A DNA stretch of 28,263 bases from JANWHF01 sp036276235 (GCA_036276235.1 DATBDZ010000452.1:1-28263); one strand, 5' to 3'. Numbered from the stretch's first letter, positions 1 to 7,133 are shown. The notes: a model not told the origin generated them from the letters alone. Numbers and translations are program-made.

Positions 1-664
1 GCATCATCGGGACGTGATCGCGATTGTAAAAGCCGTCGGGGTTTTGGCTGCGATGAGCCATGCAGGCATCGCGCTTGAGCGGCTCAACGCCGCTCACATC
101 CACATAGTGAGGCGGCCGAAAACATTGCGTGTCGCTGCCCAGATCTACCTCATAGTAATAGAGCGAGAATTTGCGTTTGAGGCTGATCCACGCGCCGACC
201 GCAAGACTCGCGCAAACGCGATGATCCGGATGCGTATCGATCGGCCATTGCGTGAAGAGCACATCCGGCGCGGCGGCTTCGATGAGCCGCGTGAATTCCC
301 CCTGCCGCCCCGCGTTGATCTCCGTGGCGGCGTCAATCTGCCCAACGAACTGCGCCTTAGCCCCCAGAATCCTGCAAGCCTCCATCGCCTCGGCAGACCG
401 AATCGCCGCCGCCTGCTCGGCGGACTTGCCGGCAACACCCGCTTCGCCGCGCGTGAGATAAAGCGCGGTCACGTCGTGCCCCGCTTGCGCATATCGCGCA
501 ATCAATCCGCCGCACCCCGCCTCCGGATCGCCGGGATGCGCTCCCGCCACGACGATGCGCATGCGGTGATCCGGCGCATCGGCAGCGAAGGCCCCAACTG
601 GCGCCGCGAGGGCCGCCGCGGCGGCAACGCCGCCCATCATTCGGCGGCGGGTGATGTCACTCAT
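1..664 (-). CDS. PIG-L (LmbE-like) deacetylase with Tat signal, 3' end cut by window edge
   Basis: The minus strand is open from an ATG at 664 to the window edge (221 codons, no stop). The N-terminus has a twin-arginine-type leader (TRRRMM, then an Ala-rich hydrophobic run, residues 5-27), so export is predicted. Residues 42-48 read AHPGDPE and residues 145-148 read HPDH: these are the two zinc motifs of the PIG-L/LmbE/MshB N-acetyl-sugar deacetylase superfamily. The usual first motif is AHPDD; here the first Asp, the general base in MshB, is Gly45, while the presumed zinc ligands His43, Asp46 and His148 are kept. An in-frame ATG at 697 would add 11 residues but places the twin Arg further inside; neither start has a clear Shine-Dalgarno. 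The substrate is unknown. Family assignment is firm; activity is less certain because of Gly45. Confidence 0.88.
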   Translation of the reverse strand, partial: MSDITRRRMMGGVAAAAALAAPVGAFAADAPDHRMRIVVAGAHPGDPEAGCGGLIARYAQAGHDVTALYLTRGEAGVAGKSAEQAAAIRSAEAMEACRILGAKAQFVGQIDAATEINAGRQGEFTRLIEAAAPDVLFTQWPIDTHPDHRVCASLAVGAWISLKRKFSLYYYEVDLGSDTQCFRPPHYVDVSGVEPLKRDACMAHRSQNPDGFYNRDHVPMM

Positions 665-847
665 GAGCCTAGGACCTGGCTTGAGTTGTTGAGGCATGGA
701 GAACAGCTTAACCACGCGATTGGCATTTGGGCATGAAAAGGGGGCAGGATCACGTCGCGTCTCTGGGCCCTGGTCGTTCGCAAAGGCTTATCGCGAAATC
801 TGTCGGTCTTCAACACTGCTCGGCCCGCATGGCTTCTGTAACAATAT

Positions 848-876
848 TTGACACAGCGGCGGCGCGATTTAATACT
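848..876 (+). promoter_or_regulatory. Sigma70-type promoter of the parDE pair
   Basis: TTGACA at 848-853 is a perfect -35 hexamer. A 17-bp spacer leads to AATACT at 871-876 (4 of 6 matches to TATAAT). Transcription would begin near 883, leaving a leader of about 18 nt before the ATG at 901. This argues for the 901 start of parD over upstream in-frame starts. Confidence 0.6.
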
Positions 877-900
877 GTTCTCATGGCAGTCCGTACAAGC

Positions 901-1164
901 ATGAACGTTTCACTCACTCCGCAATTGGCAAAGTTTGTGGAACGCCGCGTGGCCACCGGCCGCTATCACACCGCAAGTGAGGTCGTTCGCGAGGGCCTTC
1001 GCTTGCTGGAAACTCAGGAACGCGATCAAGACGAGGCATTCAAGTCGCTCAAGGCAAAACTTGCCCACGCCGCGGCCCAAGCCGAGCGCGGCGAACTGGT
1101 TGACCCCGATCAGGTACTTCGCAAGATCGAACAGCTCAAGAAAAAGCGGCGGACTGGCAAGTGA
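901..1164 (+). CDS. parD: ParD-like type II antitoxin
   Basis: An 87-residue protein starting MNVSLTPQ, with the usual ParD layout. The N-terminal ribbon-helix-helix DNA-binding region (NVSLTPQLAKFVERRVATGRY, then HTASEVVREGLRLLE, residues 2-39) is followed by a charged helical toxin-binding tail ending KKKRRTGK. ParD proteins bind and neutralise the ParE partner and repress their own promoter. The stop codon overlaps the GTG start of the next gene (GTGA, 1161-1164), the tight coupling typical of toxin-antitoxin operons. An alternative ATG at 883 would sit on the predicted transcription start, and an upstream TTG at 727 would place the promoter inside the gene, so 901 is preferred. No strong ribosome binding site is visible. 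Confidence 0.88.
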   Translation: MNVSLTPQLAKFVERRVATGRYHTASEVVREGLRLLETQERDQDEAFKSLKAKLAHAAAQAERGELVDPDQVLRKIEQLKKKRRTGK

Positions 1165-1475
1165 ACCGCTCCTTTGCACTTGCGCCCAGCGCGGAAAGCG
1201 ACGCGCTGGACATTTGGGAGCATCTGGCCGACACGGCCGACGAAGCTATTGCCGACCGCGTAGTAGCACGGGTCTATGATGAATGTCAGAAGCTCGCCGA
1301 GCAGCCGGGCCTCGGGCACTTCCGCGAAGACCTATTGAGTAAACGATATCGGTTCTGGAGCGCCTGGTCGTATCTGATTGTCTATCGATGGAACGCAAGG
1401 CCAATTGAGGTCGTTGCTATCGTTCACGGCGCCCGTGATTTGTACGTTTTCTTCAAGCGACGAAAACTGCGTTAA
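1161..1475 (+). CDS. parE: ParE/RelE-superfamily toxin
   Basis: A 104-residue basic protein with a GTG start that overlaps the antitoxin stop codon. The sequence fits the ParE family: an N-terminal helical hairpin (SAESDALDIWEHLAD, ADRVVARVYDECQKLAEQPGLGH), a central strand ending YLIVYRW, and the C-terminal family signature IVHGARDLYVFF. ParE toxins typically act on DNA gyrase, but some relatives cleave mRNA; the sequence alone does not separate these targets. The length is normal and nothing is truncated. Together with parD it forms a complete, apparently intact module, which fits an accessory position near unknown genes. Confidence 0.87.
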   Translation: MNRSFALAPSAESDALDIWEHLADTADEAIADRVVARVYDECQKLAEQPGLGHFREDLLSKRYRFWSAWSYLIVYRWNARPIEVVAIVHGARDLYVFFKRRKLR

Positions 1476-1582
1476 GTAGGTATTCTCAATGCCCGCGTTT
1501 CCCCTTCTTCGCAAGCTAGGCATGATTTCGCGTCGGTGGTGTGGCATCAAACATCAATGGTAGCGCCGCCGCGGCCGTCGGA

Positions 1583-1780
1583 CTATTTCTTTTGACGCTT
1601 CCCGTTCCTCTCGATCCACTCTGCGAATTCGTGTAGCCATACACCGTACCAAACGTGCGAGTTCGCCGGTGCCCAAAGGACGCCACTTGGCTTCACCCGT
1701 ATGTGCCCGACCACTCTGTTGTCGTCGTCGACGATTTCATGGTCCTCATATTTGCGCGGGCGGAAATTGTTAACAGACAT
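1583..1780 (-). CDS. Small hypothetical protein, 65 residues
   Basis: A short acidic-then-basic protein beginning MSVNNFRPRKYEDHEI. The start at 1780 is chosen because GGGAG lies 5 nt upstream, one of the clearer Shine-Dalgarno sites in the window; a longer reading from 1822 lacks one. The sequence is rich in aromatic residues (VLWAPANSHVWYGVWLHEFAEWIERN), has no membrane segment or signal peptide, and ends in a basic tail (NGKRQKK). I do not recognise the family. It is convergent with the parDE pair and lies downstream of the Mrr_N-like gene on the same strand, separated by a strong hairpin. A compact single-domain protein is likely; no function is proposed. Confidence 0.6.
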   Translation of the reverse strand: MSVNNFRPRKYEDHEIVDDDNRVVGHIRVKPSGVLWAPANSHVWYGVWLHEFAEWIERNGKRQKK

Positions 1781-1859
1781 GTTGCTCCCAAAAAATTGAC
1801 GTGGAATACACTCGCGCCGCAAAAACGACGCGGATCAGGCGCGATTCGATCGCTTAGTC

Positions 1860-1892
1860 AAAGGAAAGGGGCGGGGCAACGTGCCCCGCCCC
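1860..1892 (-). terminator. Strong GC hairpin ending the Mrr_N-like transcript
   Basis: 1868-1877 and 1883-1892 form a perfect 10-bp stem of only G and C with a 5-nt loop (AACGT). Read on the minus strand, the stem is followed by TTTCCTTTG. It begins 11 nt after the stop of the minus-strand gene ending at 1903, as expected for an intrinsic terminator. The U-tract is interrupted, so efficiency is uncertain. Confidence 0.6.
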
Positions 1893-1902
1893 ATGAAGGT
1901 GT

Positions 1903-2451
1903 CTATAGTTTCTGCGCCGCCTTTACGCCAGCAGCCGTCAACCGCCATACCCCACGTCCCGCTTCATCGGCTGATTGAAGAAGCCCTTCCTCGACCAGGT
2001 GGAGACGCGCCCATTGAACGCGATTGGGCCACCTCGGCGCGCCGCTTTTCGGTAGGCTCGCGTAATCGGCCGCCTTGAGATGTGGACGCAGCATCGGTTC
2101 AAGCTGTTTCAACGCTGTCTTCGCCCGCAGGGTGTGATTAGGCGCACTAAGCAAAGCCCGTAGCACAAATGGTTTATAGAAATCGAAGGTCTTTACCTCG
2201 CCCTTCCTCGCACGTCGTCGGCCCCATTCATCCCCGGACGGCGACTCGTTTGCAATGTGCTCCTCAGGCGTCGCATCGCTCCGAGCGAACCCCATCTCGC
2301 GGACTTTGGTCACCAGTGCGGGGTCCGCATTAATGACGGCAAGCATATTGCCAACGACATCGCTAAAACTGCTTCCAGCCACGCCAAGCCACCGCACTCC
2401 GCGCTCGAATTCATCCTCTATCCGTTGCAGTCCCATCGTTTGCTCCGACAT
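1903..2451 (-). CDS. Winged-helix protein resembling the Mrr N-terminal domain
   Basis: A 182-residue protein. ATG 2451 is chosen: GGAG lies 7 nt upstream, whereas the TTG at 2457 is crowded by it. The C-terminal half (from about residue 86, DFYKPFVLRALLSAPNHTL) looks like the Mrr_N winged-helix domain: a Trp-Pro-Asn-Arg-Val-Gln-Trp-Ala motif, then LHLVEEGLL, a RGVWRLT strand pair and AAGVKAAQ. In Mrr-type restriction enzymes this domain binds DNA ahead of a nuclease domain; no nuclease motif is present here, so the protein stands alone. The N-terminal 85 residues (IEDEFERGVRWLG, then a charged linker) are unrecognised. A DNA-binding or regulatory role is inferred. The gene has its own promoter with two 10-bp repeats just upstream, compatible with autoregulation. 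Confidence 0.68.
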   Translation of the reverse strand: MSEQTMGLQRIEDEFERGVRWLGVAGSSFSDVVGNMLAVINADPALVTKVREMGFARSDATPEEHIANESPSGDEWGRRRARKGEVKTFDFYKPFVLRALLSAPNHTLRAKTALKQLEPMLRPHLKAADYASLPKSGAPRWPNRVQWARLHLVEEGLLQSADEAGRGVWRLTAAGVKAAQKL

Positions 2452-2489
2452 GTCCAAGCTCCGGCCAAAAACTCACCTTCAGTTCGAGC

Positions 2490-2518
2490 AGGATAGTGCA
2501 AACGCGCGATCAAGTCAA
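2490..2518 (-). promoter_or_regulatory. Sigma70-type promoter of the Mrr_N-like gene
   Basis: On the minus strand TTGACT (2513-2518, 5 of 6 to consensus) and TATCCT (2490-2495, 4 of 6) are separated by exactly 17 bp. The predicted start near 2483 leaves a leader of about 30 nt containing the GGAG site before ATG 2451. Immediately upstream of the -35 lie two tandem 10-bp repeats (2521-2540). Confidence 0.6.
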
Positions 2519-2520
2519 GG

Positions 2521-2540
2521 AAATAGTGAAAAATAGTGAA
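2521..2540. repeat. Two perfect tandem 10-bp repeats beside a -35 box
   Basis: AAATAGTGAA occurs twice back to back (2521-2530, 2531-2540), 2 bp upstream of the minus-strand -35 hexamer. The 10-bp period places both copies on the same DNA face, which is how activator or repressor half-sites are often arranged. A protein binding site is inferred, not shown. Confidence 0.5.
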
Positions 2541-2845
2541 GATTGTAAACATAATTCATATTTTGGAAATCGGGGTGTCAATAGGCCAAGGATTGCCACT
2601 GGCGGTCCTGCGATAATCGCATGCGGAAAGGAATTTGGTGGGCGTGCCAAGCGTGTGCTAAAACCGCCCTCGTTGAGCGGATTGTTTAACTGGCGAATTA
2701 GGGGGGGGCGGCGATAGTGCAAAATGTACTGAATCACATTGAAATCCACTCGCAGTTGGCATGGGCGGATTTTGCGATGCTGGGCCGTCGAAGCCAATGA
2801 ACACAATAGGCCGCAGACCGAATGAGCTTTTCGCAGGCAACCCTC

Positions 2846-4303
2846 CTACGCCGCCTTGTTCTGCGGGCCCGTCGGTTCCCCCACCGCCGCCGTCGCTTCC
2901 AGCTTCAACTCTCCCGTCGCGCGCACTCGGTTGATTCCGTCCAGCGCCGCTACTTTATAGCACTCGGCTAGCGTGGGGTAGTTGAAGATCGATTCGATGA
3001 AGTAGTCGATCGCCATGCCGGCGGACATGACCGCCTGGCCGATGTGGATTAGCTCCGTTGCGCCAGTGCCGATGGCGTGGACGCCTAGGAGGCGGCGGCT
3101 TTGGGCGTGGAAGAGCAGCTTGAGCAGGCCGTGCGGGTCGGCGATCAATTGCCCTCGGGCAATTTCTCGATAGCGCGCGATGCCGACCTCGTAGGGCACA
3201 TTTTGCTGCGTGAGCGATTGCTCGGTCGCGCCCACCATGCTGATCTCGGGGATCGTGTAGACGCCGTACGGGAAGAGCGGCTGCGGGGCTTCGGTGAGCT
3301 GGTGGAACATGTGATTCGATGCGAGGCGGCCCTGCTCCATGCTGGTGGCGGCGAGCGCGGGGAAGCCGATCACGTCGCCCGCCGCGTAGATGTGCGGGAC
3401 GGAAGTTTGCAGGAATTCGTTCACCTTCATGCGGCCGCGATTGTCCGCTGCCAGCCCGGCGGCGGCGAGATTGAGCTTTTCGGTCGCGCCCTGGCGGCCG
3501 ACGGAATAGAGCAGCGTGTCGGCCTTGAGTGTCTTATTGCTCGCGAGCGTTGCCTCGACGTGATCGGCGCTTACTTCGATGCGTGCGACCGATTCGCCGA
3601 GCTTGAGGCGGATGCCCATGTCGCGCATGCGGAATTGCAACGACTCAGATAGCTCATCATCGAGGAATTCCAGTAAGCGCGGTCGCGATTCGACCATGGT
3701 GACGCGGACGCCGACCGCGGCCAGCATGCAGGCGTATTCGGTTCCGATGACGCCGCCGCCCACGATGATCAGGCTGCGCGGCAATTCCGCCAGCTCCAAA
3801 AGCTCATTACTGTCGATGACGCGGCCGGGGGTGAAGGGGACATTGGCCGGCCGCGCCGGCTCGGTGCCGACCGCCAGCAAAACGTGTTGACCTTTGAGAT
3901 CGGTGGTGTCCTCGCCGCGCTCGACGCGGACGGTGTGGGCATCCAGGAAGCTGGCGCAGCCGAAGATCATGCTGACGCCGTTGCGGCCCATTTGGTTGCG
4001 GATCACGTCTACTTCGGTCTTGATCACGTGCCGTGCGCGATAGAGCAGATCGTGCATGGTGATGTCATGCTTGACGACATAGCCGTCGCCGTAGACGGAG
4101 CGCTCGCGCAGGCCGGTGAGATGCAGAATCGCCTCGCGGATGGCTTTGGAGGGGATGGTGCCGGTGTGGATGCAGACGCCGCCCACCTGGTTGGTGCGCT
4201 CGATGAGCGCGACGCGTTTACCGAGCTTGGCGGCATTGAGGGCGGCTTTCTGCCCCGCCGGTCCGGAGCCGACCACGATCAAATCAAAGGCTAGGTGTGA
4301 CAT
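2846..4303 (-). CDS. sthA: Soluble (Si-specific) NAD(P) transhydrogenase
   Basis: A 485-residue flavoprotein disulfide reductase-family enzyme. It has an N-terminal FAD-binding motif (VVGSGPAG, residues 10-17), the segment GGVCIHTGTIPSKAI (41-55), a second Rossmann motif (IIVGGGVIGTEYA), the second FAD motif (IYAAGDVIGFPALA), and a C-terminal dimerisation domain (GIYTIPEI-like YGVYTIPEIS; HAIGTGATELIHIGQAVM; FNYPTLAECYKVAAL). In lipoamide dehydrogenase the active site is Cys-x4-Cys; here Cys44 is followed by Thr49, the single-Cys pattern of SthA/UdhA. This supports cytoplasmic transfer of reducing equivalents between NADPH and NAD+. The C-terminus carries an extra tail of about 20 residues rich in Ala, Glu and Pro. 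No Shine-Dalgarno precedes the ATG. It is a single-gene unit. Confidence 0.93.
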   Translation of the reverse strand: MSHLAFDLIVVGSGPAGQKAALNAAKLGKRVALIERTNQVGGVCIHTGTIPSKAIREAILHLTGLRERSVYGDGYVVKHDITMHDLLYRARHVIKTEVDVIRNQMGRNGVSMIFGCASFLDAHTVRVERGEDTTDLKGQHVLLAVGTEPARPANVPFTPGRVIDSNELLELAELPRSLIIVGGGVIGTEYACMLAAVGVRVTMVESRPRLLEFLDDELSESLQFRMRDMGIRLKLGESVARIEVSADHVEATLASNKTLKADTLLYSVGRQGATEKLNLAAAGLAADNRGRMKVNEFLQTSVPHIYAAGDVIGFPALAATSMEQGRLASNHMFHQLTEAPQPLFPYGVYTIPEISMVGATEQSLTQQNVPYEVGIARYREIARGQLIADPHGLLKLLFHAQSRRLLGVHAIGTGATELIHIGQAVMSAGMAIDYFIESIFNYPTLAECYKVAALDGINRVRATGELKLEATAAVGEPTGPQNKAA

Positions 4304-4662
4304 CGTATCGTTTGTATCGGCCGGTCAAGCTGTCGGGTTTTTGGTGAGCAACTGCAATTCGCGAATCTCAGACGGGAAACGTCGAATTTCAGAACTTCAG
4401 TAGGGTCCGCCTTGGCGGACGTCGTTCGCAGGGGACGCAAATCCCGTCCGCCAAGGCGGACCCTACGGGAGGATGTCAGCAGAGCAATTTGAAATCTCCG
4501 ATGTCTATCACGGCATCGGTTGCCCGACTGACGCAGGCGTGATAACAAGCAACTTTTTGATGCTGAGAATGAAAATGCATCTGATCCGAAACCGCGCCCA
4601 ATGTATTTCAGCCTTGCGCCGGTTATGCCTTGCGCCCGCCGCGCCGATGCAACGCGTACGCA
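4304..4662. other. Divergent intergenic region, sthA / diguanylate cyclase
   Basis: This 359-bp gap contains the REPIN-like element at 4401-4465. I could not find a convincing sigma70 promoter for either flanking gene, nor a ribosome binding site for the diguanylate cyclase. No additional gene is supported. Confidence 0.5.
4401..4465. repeat. REPIN-like pair of inverted palindromes
   Basis: 4401-4421 and 4445-4465 are exact 21-bp reverse complements separated by 23 bp. Each arm is itself almost palindromic (GTCCGCC-TT-GGCGGAC, 7-bp stem with a 2-nt loop), so the element can fold as one long hairpin or as two small ones. This is the architecture of REPINs, two REP sequences in opposite orientation, usually dispersed through a genome by a RAYT transposase. 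No transposase is present in the window. It lies 98 bp upstream of sthA, on the far side from its coding sequence, and could also stop transcription. Confidence 0.75.
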
Positions 4663-5637
4663 ATGCCGGACGACGCCACTTTGTCTGCGGATTCCAGGGC
4701 CAGAACTGCCGTCTCGATGAGACAGGCCAGATCGCTCGCTGCGCAGTTTCTCACCGAAGCGGTGCTGCTCGCGTGGCTGGTATTCGATCTGGCGGCGAAT
4801 TGTTGGACCTCGCCGATCTTTTCCGGGCGATTGATCACCGACGTGAATCTAGCCGCCGTCGCGGCGTTTTTGCTTTATCGCCGCTATCGGCTGATCACGC
4901 GCCCGCTGGATAAGTTGATGCGTCTTCTGCCGGCGATTCAAAAAGACGATGCCGCCATCGAGGACCTGGCGAGCATTGATGGCCAGCTCGCGCCGCTTGC
5001 CGCCCAAATTCAGCAGATTCTCCAGGAGCTGCGCGAAGAGCGAAAGCGGCTCGATCACGAAGTCCGCCAGCGCATCGCCAACCGCACATCGGCCCTGGAG
5101 CGGACAATCGGCTCGCTCCGCCAGCAGGCGTCGCGCGATATTCTCACCGGCCTGCTCAATCGCCGGCTGTTCGACGAATACATCCAGCAGGCGATCGACC
5201 GCGCCAAATCGAGCGGCTCAAATCTCAGCCTGCTCATGATCGACGTCGACAATTTCAAGGTCCTCAATGACACCCTGGGCCATCAGGCCGGCGACGAGCT
5301 GCTCCGCTCGATCGGCCAACTCATTCGCTCCGCGATCCGCGAGAGCGACGTGGCCTTCCGCTACGGCGGCGACGAATTCGCCATCCTCATCGAGAACGGC
5401 AACGCCGACGACGCGCATACGCTTGCGAGTCGCCTGATCGATCTCGTGGACAGCCTGGGCAAAACCTACAAGCTAGCCAAATCCCCCGGTCTGTCGGCGG
5501 GCGTTGCGCACGTGAACGAGCTGACCGACATCACAACTGTCGCGATCATCAGCGTCGCCGACAAAGCACTCTATAAGCTGAAGGCGGAGCGGAGAGCGGG
5601 ATCGTTAAAGGCCATCCCCCGTCCAAACGCGGCCTAG
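4663..5637 (+). CDS. Membrane-anchored diguanylate cyclase (GGDEF)
   Basis: A 324-residue protein from ATG 4663. Two hydrophobic segments (about residues 29-45 and 60-76, the second ending LLYRRYRLI) anchor it in the membrane. A coiled-coil linker (about 100-145, IQQILQELREERKRLDHEV) leads to a GGDEF domain beginning DILTGLLNRRLFDEY. The domain has DVDNFKVLND, an intact active-site GGDEF (235-239, in RYGGDEFAIL) and the inhibitory I-site RxxD (RESD, 226-229) exactly five residues before it. It should make cyclic di-GMP from GTP with product inhibition. No EAL domain or classic periplasmic sensor is visible, because the segment between the membrane helices is short. The start is uncertain: TTG 4630 and ATG 4717 are in frame and none has a clear Shine-Dalgarno. 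An inverted heptamer array follows the stop by 5 bp. Confidence 0.9.
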   Translation: MPDDATLSADSRARTAVSMRQARSLAAQFLTEAVLLAWLVFDLAANCWTSPIFSGRLITDVNLAAVAAFLLYRRYRLITRPLDKLMRLLPAIQKDDAAIEDLASIDGQLAPLAAQIQQILQELREERKRLDHEVRQRIANRTSALERTIGSLRQQASRDILTGLLNRRLFDEYIQQAIDRAKSSGSNLSLLMIDVDNFKVLNDTLGHQAGDELLRSIGQLIRSAIRESDVAFRYGGDEFAILIENGNADDAHTLASRLIDLVDSLGKTYKLAKSPGLSAGVAHVNELTDITTVAIISVADKALYKLKAERRAGSLKAIPRPNAA

Positions 5638-5642
5638 GATCC

Positions 5643-5736
5643 AATGAAAAATGAAAAATGAAAAATGAAAAATGCTCGGAGCAGCTTCCCGGCGTTTTTT
5701 CCGGCATTTTTCATTTTTCATTTTTCATTTTTCATT
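5643..5736. repeat. Inverted arrays of a 7-bp tandem repeat (32-bp perfect arms)
   Basis: 5643-5674 is AATG followed by four copies of AAAAATG; 5705-5736 is its exact reverse complement, four copies of CATTTTT and CATT. The arms are separated by 30 bp, which include CCGG-(8 nt)-CCGG. The structure would form a very long A/T hairpin after the diguanylate cyclase gene and may act as a terminator for it. The repeated ATGs create a false upstream start (for example 5658) for the following gene. It is built on the same 7-bp period as degenerate arrays near the right edge of the window. Confidence 0.85.
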
Positions 5737-5751
5737 CGGCTCCTCGCCCGT

Positions 5752-5780
5752 TTGGCGTCCTTACAAACTCCGCGTATAAT
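5752..5780 (+). promoter_or_regulatory. Sigma70-type promoter of lpxC-fabZ
   Basis: TATAAT (5775-5780) is a perfect -10 box and TTGGCG (5752-5757, 4 of 6) lies 17 bp upstream. Transcription would start near 5787, about 20 nt before the GTG start at 5808, with AGGAG in between. This supports GTG 5808 over any start inside the heptamer array. Confidence 0.68.
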
Positions 5781-5807
5781 CGCTTTTCTTTGACCCGGCA
5801 GGAGAAC

Positions 5808-7133
5808 GTGGCGGCTAGCGACAGGCAGAAAACAGTATCCCGAGAGGCGACGTTTGTCGGGCCAGGACTCTTTTCCGGCGAGACCGCCACGTTGACTTTC
5901 GCGCCCGCCGCCCCCAATTCCGGCATTACTTTCGTTCGCGAGCAGGATGACAAAGTCGCGACGATCCCCGCACTGGTTTACAACGTCCTGAATCGCCCTC
6001 GCCGAACGTGCCTGCGCAACGGCACGCTCTTCGTCGAAACCGTCGAGCATTGCATGGCGGCCCTGGCCGGCATGGGCGTGGACAACGCCATCGTCAAAGT
6101 GGCCGGCGGATCGATCGGCGAGCTCCCCAGCGGCGACGGCAGCAGCAACAGCTTCGTCCACGCGATCGAAGAAGCCGGCGTCGTTGAGCAGGAAGAGAAG
6201 ATCGAGCCGCTGATCATCCGCAAGCCGATCCAGGTCTCGATGGATGGCGCGACGCTCGCCGCCCTGCCGGGGCCGACCGACAAGCTCGAGGTCATTTACG
6301 ATTTCGAGGCCAGAGCGCCCATCGGCCGCCAAACCTTCAGCTTTCGGCTTGGCGATGATGACTTCGTCCACCAACTGGCCCCCGCGCGAACCTTCGTCTT
6401 TGATGATGAAGCCCGCGAGCTGCGTTCGCGCGGGTTGGGCAAGCATCTGTCGCACAAAGAGCTGCTGGTGATCGCGCCCGATGGGCCGATCGACAACGCC
6501 TTCCGATTCGCCGACGAATGCGCGCGGCATAAGGTGCTCGATCTGATCGGCGATTTATATCTGTCCGGCCGCCAGATCCGCGGGCGCATCATTGCCTTCA
6601 AGAGCGGGCATCGGCTGAACCATCTTCTTGCCCGCAAGCTGCTGGAGCAGGAGGAGAATTATCAGCGCGAGAACATGGTGACGCGCGATGCGGCAATGGA
6701 TATCCGGCGCATTCAGCGAATCCTGCCGCATCGATATCCGATGCTGATGGTCGATCGCGTGCTGGAGATCACCAACGGCGGCGAGCGGGCCATCGGCATC
6801 AAGAACGTCACCTTCAACGATATTTTCTTCCAGGGACATTATCCCGGCACGCCGATCATGCCGGGGGTTTTGATCGTAGAGGCTATGGCCCAGCTCGGCG
6901 GGCTGCTGCTCAGCCAGAAGCTCGAGCACACCGGCAAGCTTGCGATCCTGCTGAGCATGGATAAGGTGAAGATGCGCCATCCGGTCGTGCCGGGCGATCA
7001 ACTGCTGCTGGAGGCGATTGCCGTGCGCGTGAAGAGCCGCACCGGCCATGTGCGCTGCAAGGCGTTTGTCGGCGACAGGATGGCCTGCGAAGCCGACATC
7101 AAGTTCATGCTCGTCGATGCCGAACCGGTCTGA
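5808..7133 (+). CDS. lpxC/fabZ: Bifunctional LpxC deacetylase / FabZ dehydratase fusion
   Basis: A 441-residue fusion. Residues 1-285 are LpxC, the zinc UDP-3-O-acyl-GlcNAc deacetylase that commits precursor to lipid A: FVGPGLFSG (17-24), ETVEH with Glu80 and His81, ARTFVF, RHKVLD with His241 and Asp245, and SGHRLN with His268, covering the expected zinc ligands. Residues about 297-441 are FabZ, the 3-hydroxyacyl-ACP dehydratase: IQRILPHRYPMLMVDRV, then FQGHYPGTPIMPGVLIVEAMAQ with catalytic His344 and Glu358. Joining them may balance lipid A against fatty acid synthesis, since both use 3-hydroxyacyl-ACP. Such fusions are known in Bacteroidetes and planctomycetes. The start is GTG 5808, with AGGAG 3 nt upstream and the promoter just before it; longer readings run into the heptamer array. 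lpxA follows by 101 bp. Confidence 0.95.
   Translation: MAASDRQKTVSREATFVGPGLFSGETATLTFAPAAPNSGITFVREQDDKVATIPALVYNVLNRPRRTCLRNGTLFVETVEHCMAALAGMGVDNAIVKVAGGSIGELPSGDGSSNSFVHAIEEAGVVEQEEKIEPLIIRKPIQVSMDGATLAALPGPTDKLEVIYDFEARAPIGRQTFSFRLGDDDFVHQLAPARTFVFDDEARELRSRGLGKHLSHKELLVIAPDGPIDNAFRFADECARHKVLDLIGDLYLSGRQIRGRIIAFKSGHRLNHLLARKLLEQEENYQRENMVTRDAAMDIRRIQRILPHRYPMLMVDRVLEITNGGERAIGIKNVTFNDIFFQGHYPGTPIMPGVLIVEAMAQLGGLLLSQKLEHTGKLAILLSMDKVKMRHPVVPGDQLLLEAIAVRVKSRTGHVRCKAFVGDRMACEADIKFMLVDAEPV

Larger units (their letters stand above)
2458..2845. other. Intergenic region between sthA and the Mrr_N-like gene
   Basis: This 388-bp gap holds the Mrr_N-like promoter and its 10-bp repeats at its left end. 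An 11-bp direct repeat (GATAGTGCAAA) occurs at 2492-2502 and again at 2713-2723, the first overlapping the promoter. There is a run of G residues near 2701-2708. I see no convincing gene or sthA terminator in the remainder. Confidence 0.5.

Noticed and set aside
14..736. A 240-codon plus-strand frame at the left edge
   Set aside because: It is Arg-rich and antisense to the PIG-L deacetylase, whose motifs and Tat leader are clear on the minus strand.
3101..4294. Long plus-strand open frames opposite sthA
   Set aside because: They are antisense to a clearly recognisable enzyme and have low-complexity composition expected from GC-rich third positions.
2846..4303. Dihydrolipoamide dehydrogenase or mercuric reductase as the identity of this gene
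   Set aside because: The redox-active second cysteine is Thr49, and the sequence matches the SthA pattern throughout.
5658..5807. An upstream ATG start giving lpxC-fabZ 50 extra residues
   Set aside because: The extra residues are translated from the heptamer repeat and the promoter; GTG 5808 has a ribosome site, and LpxC homology begins right after it.
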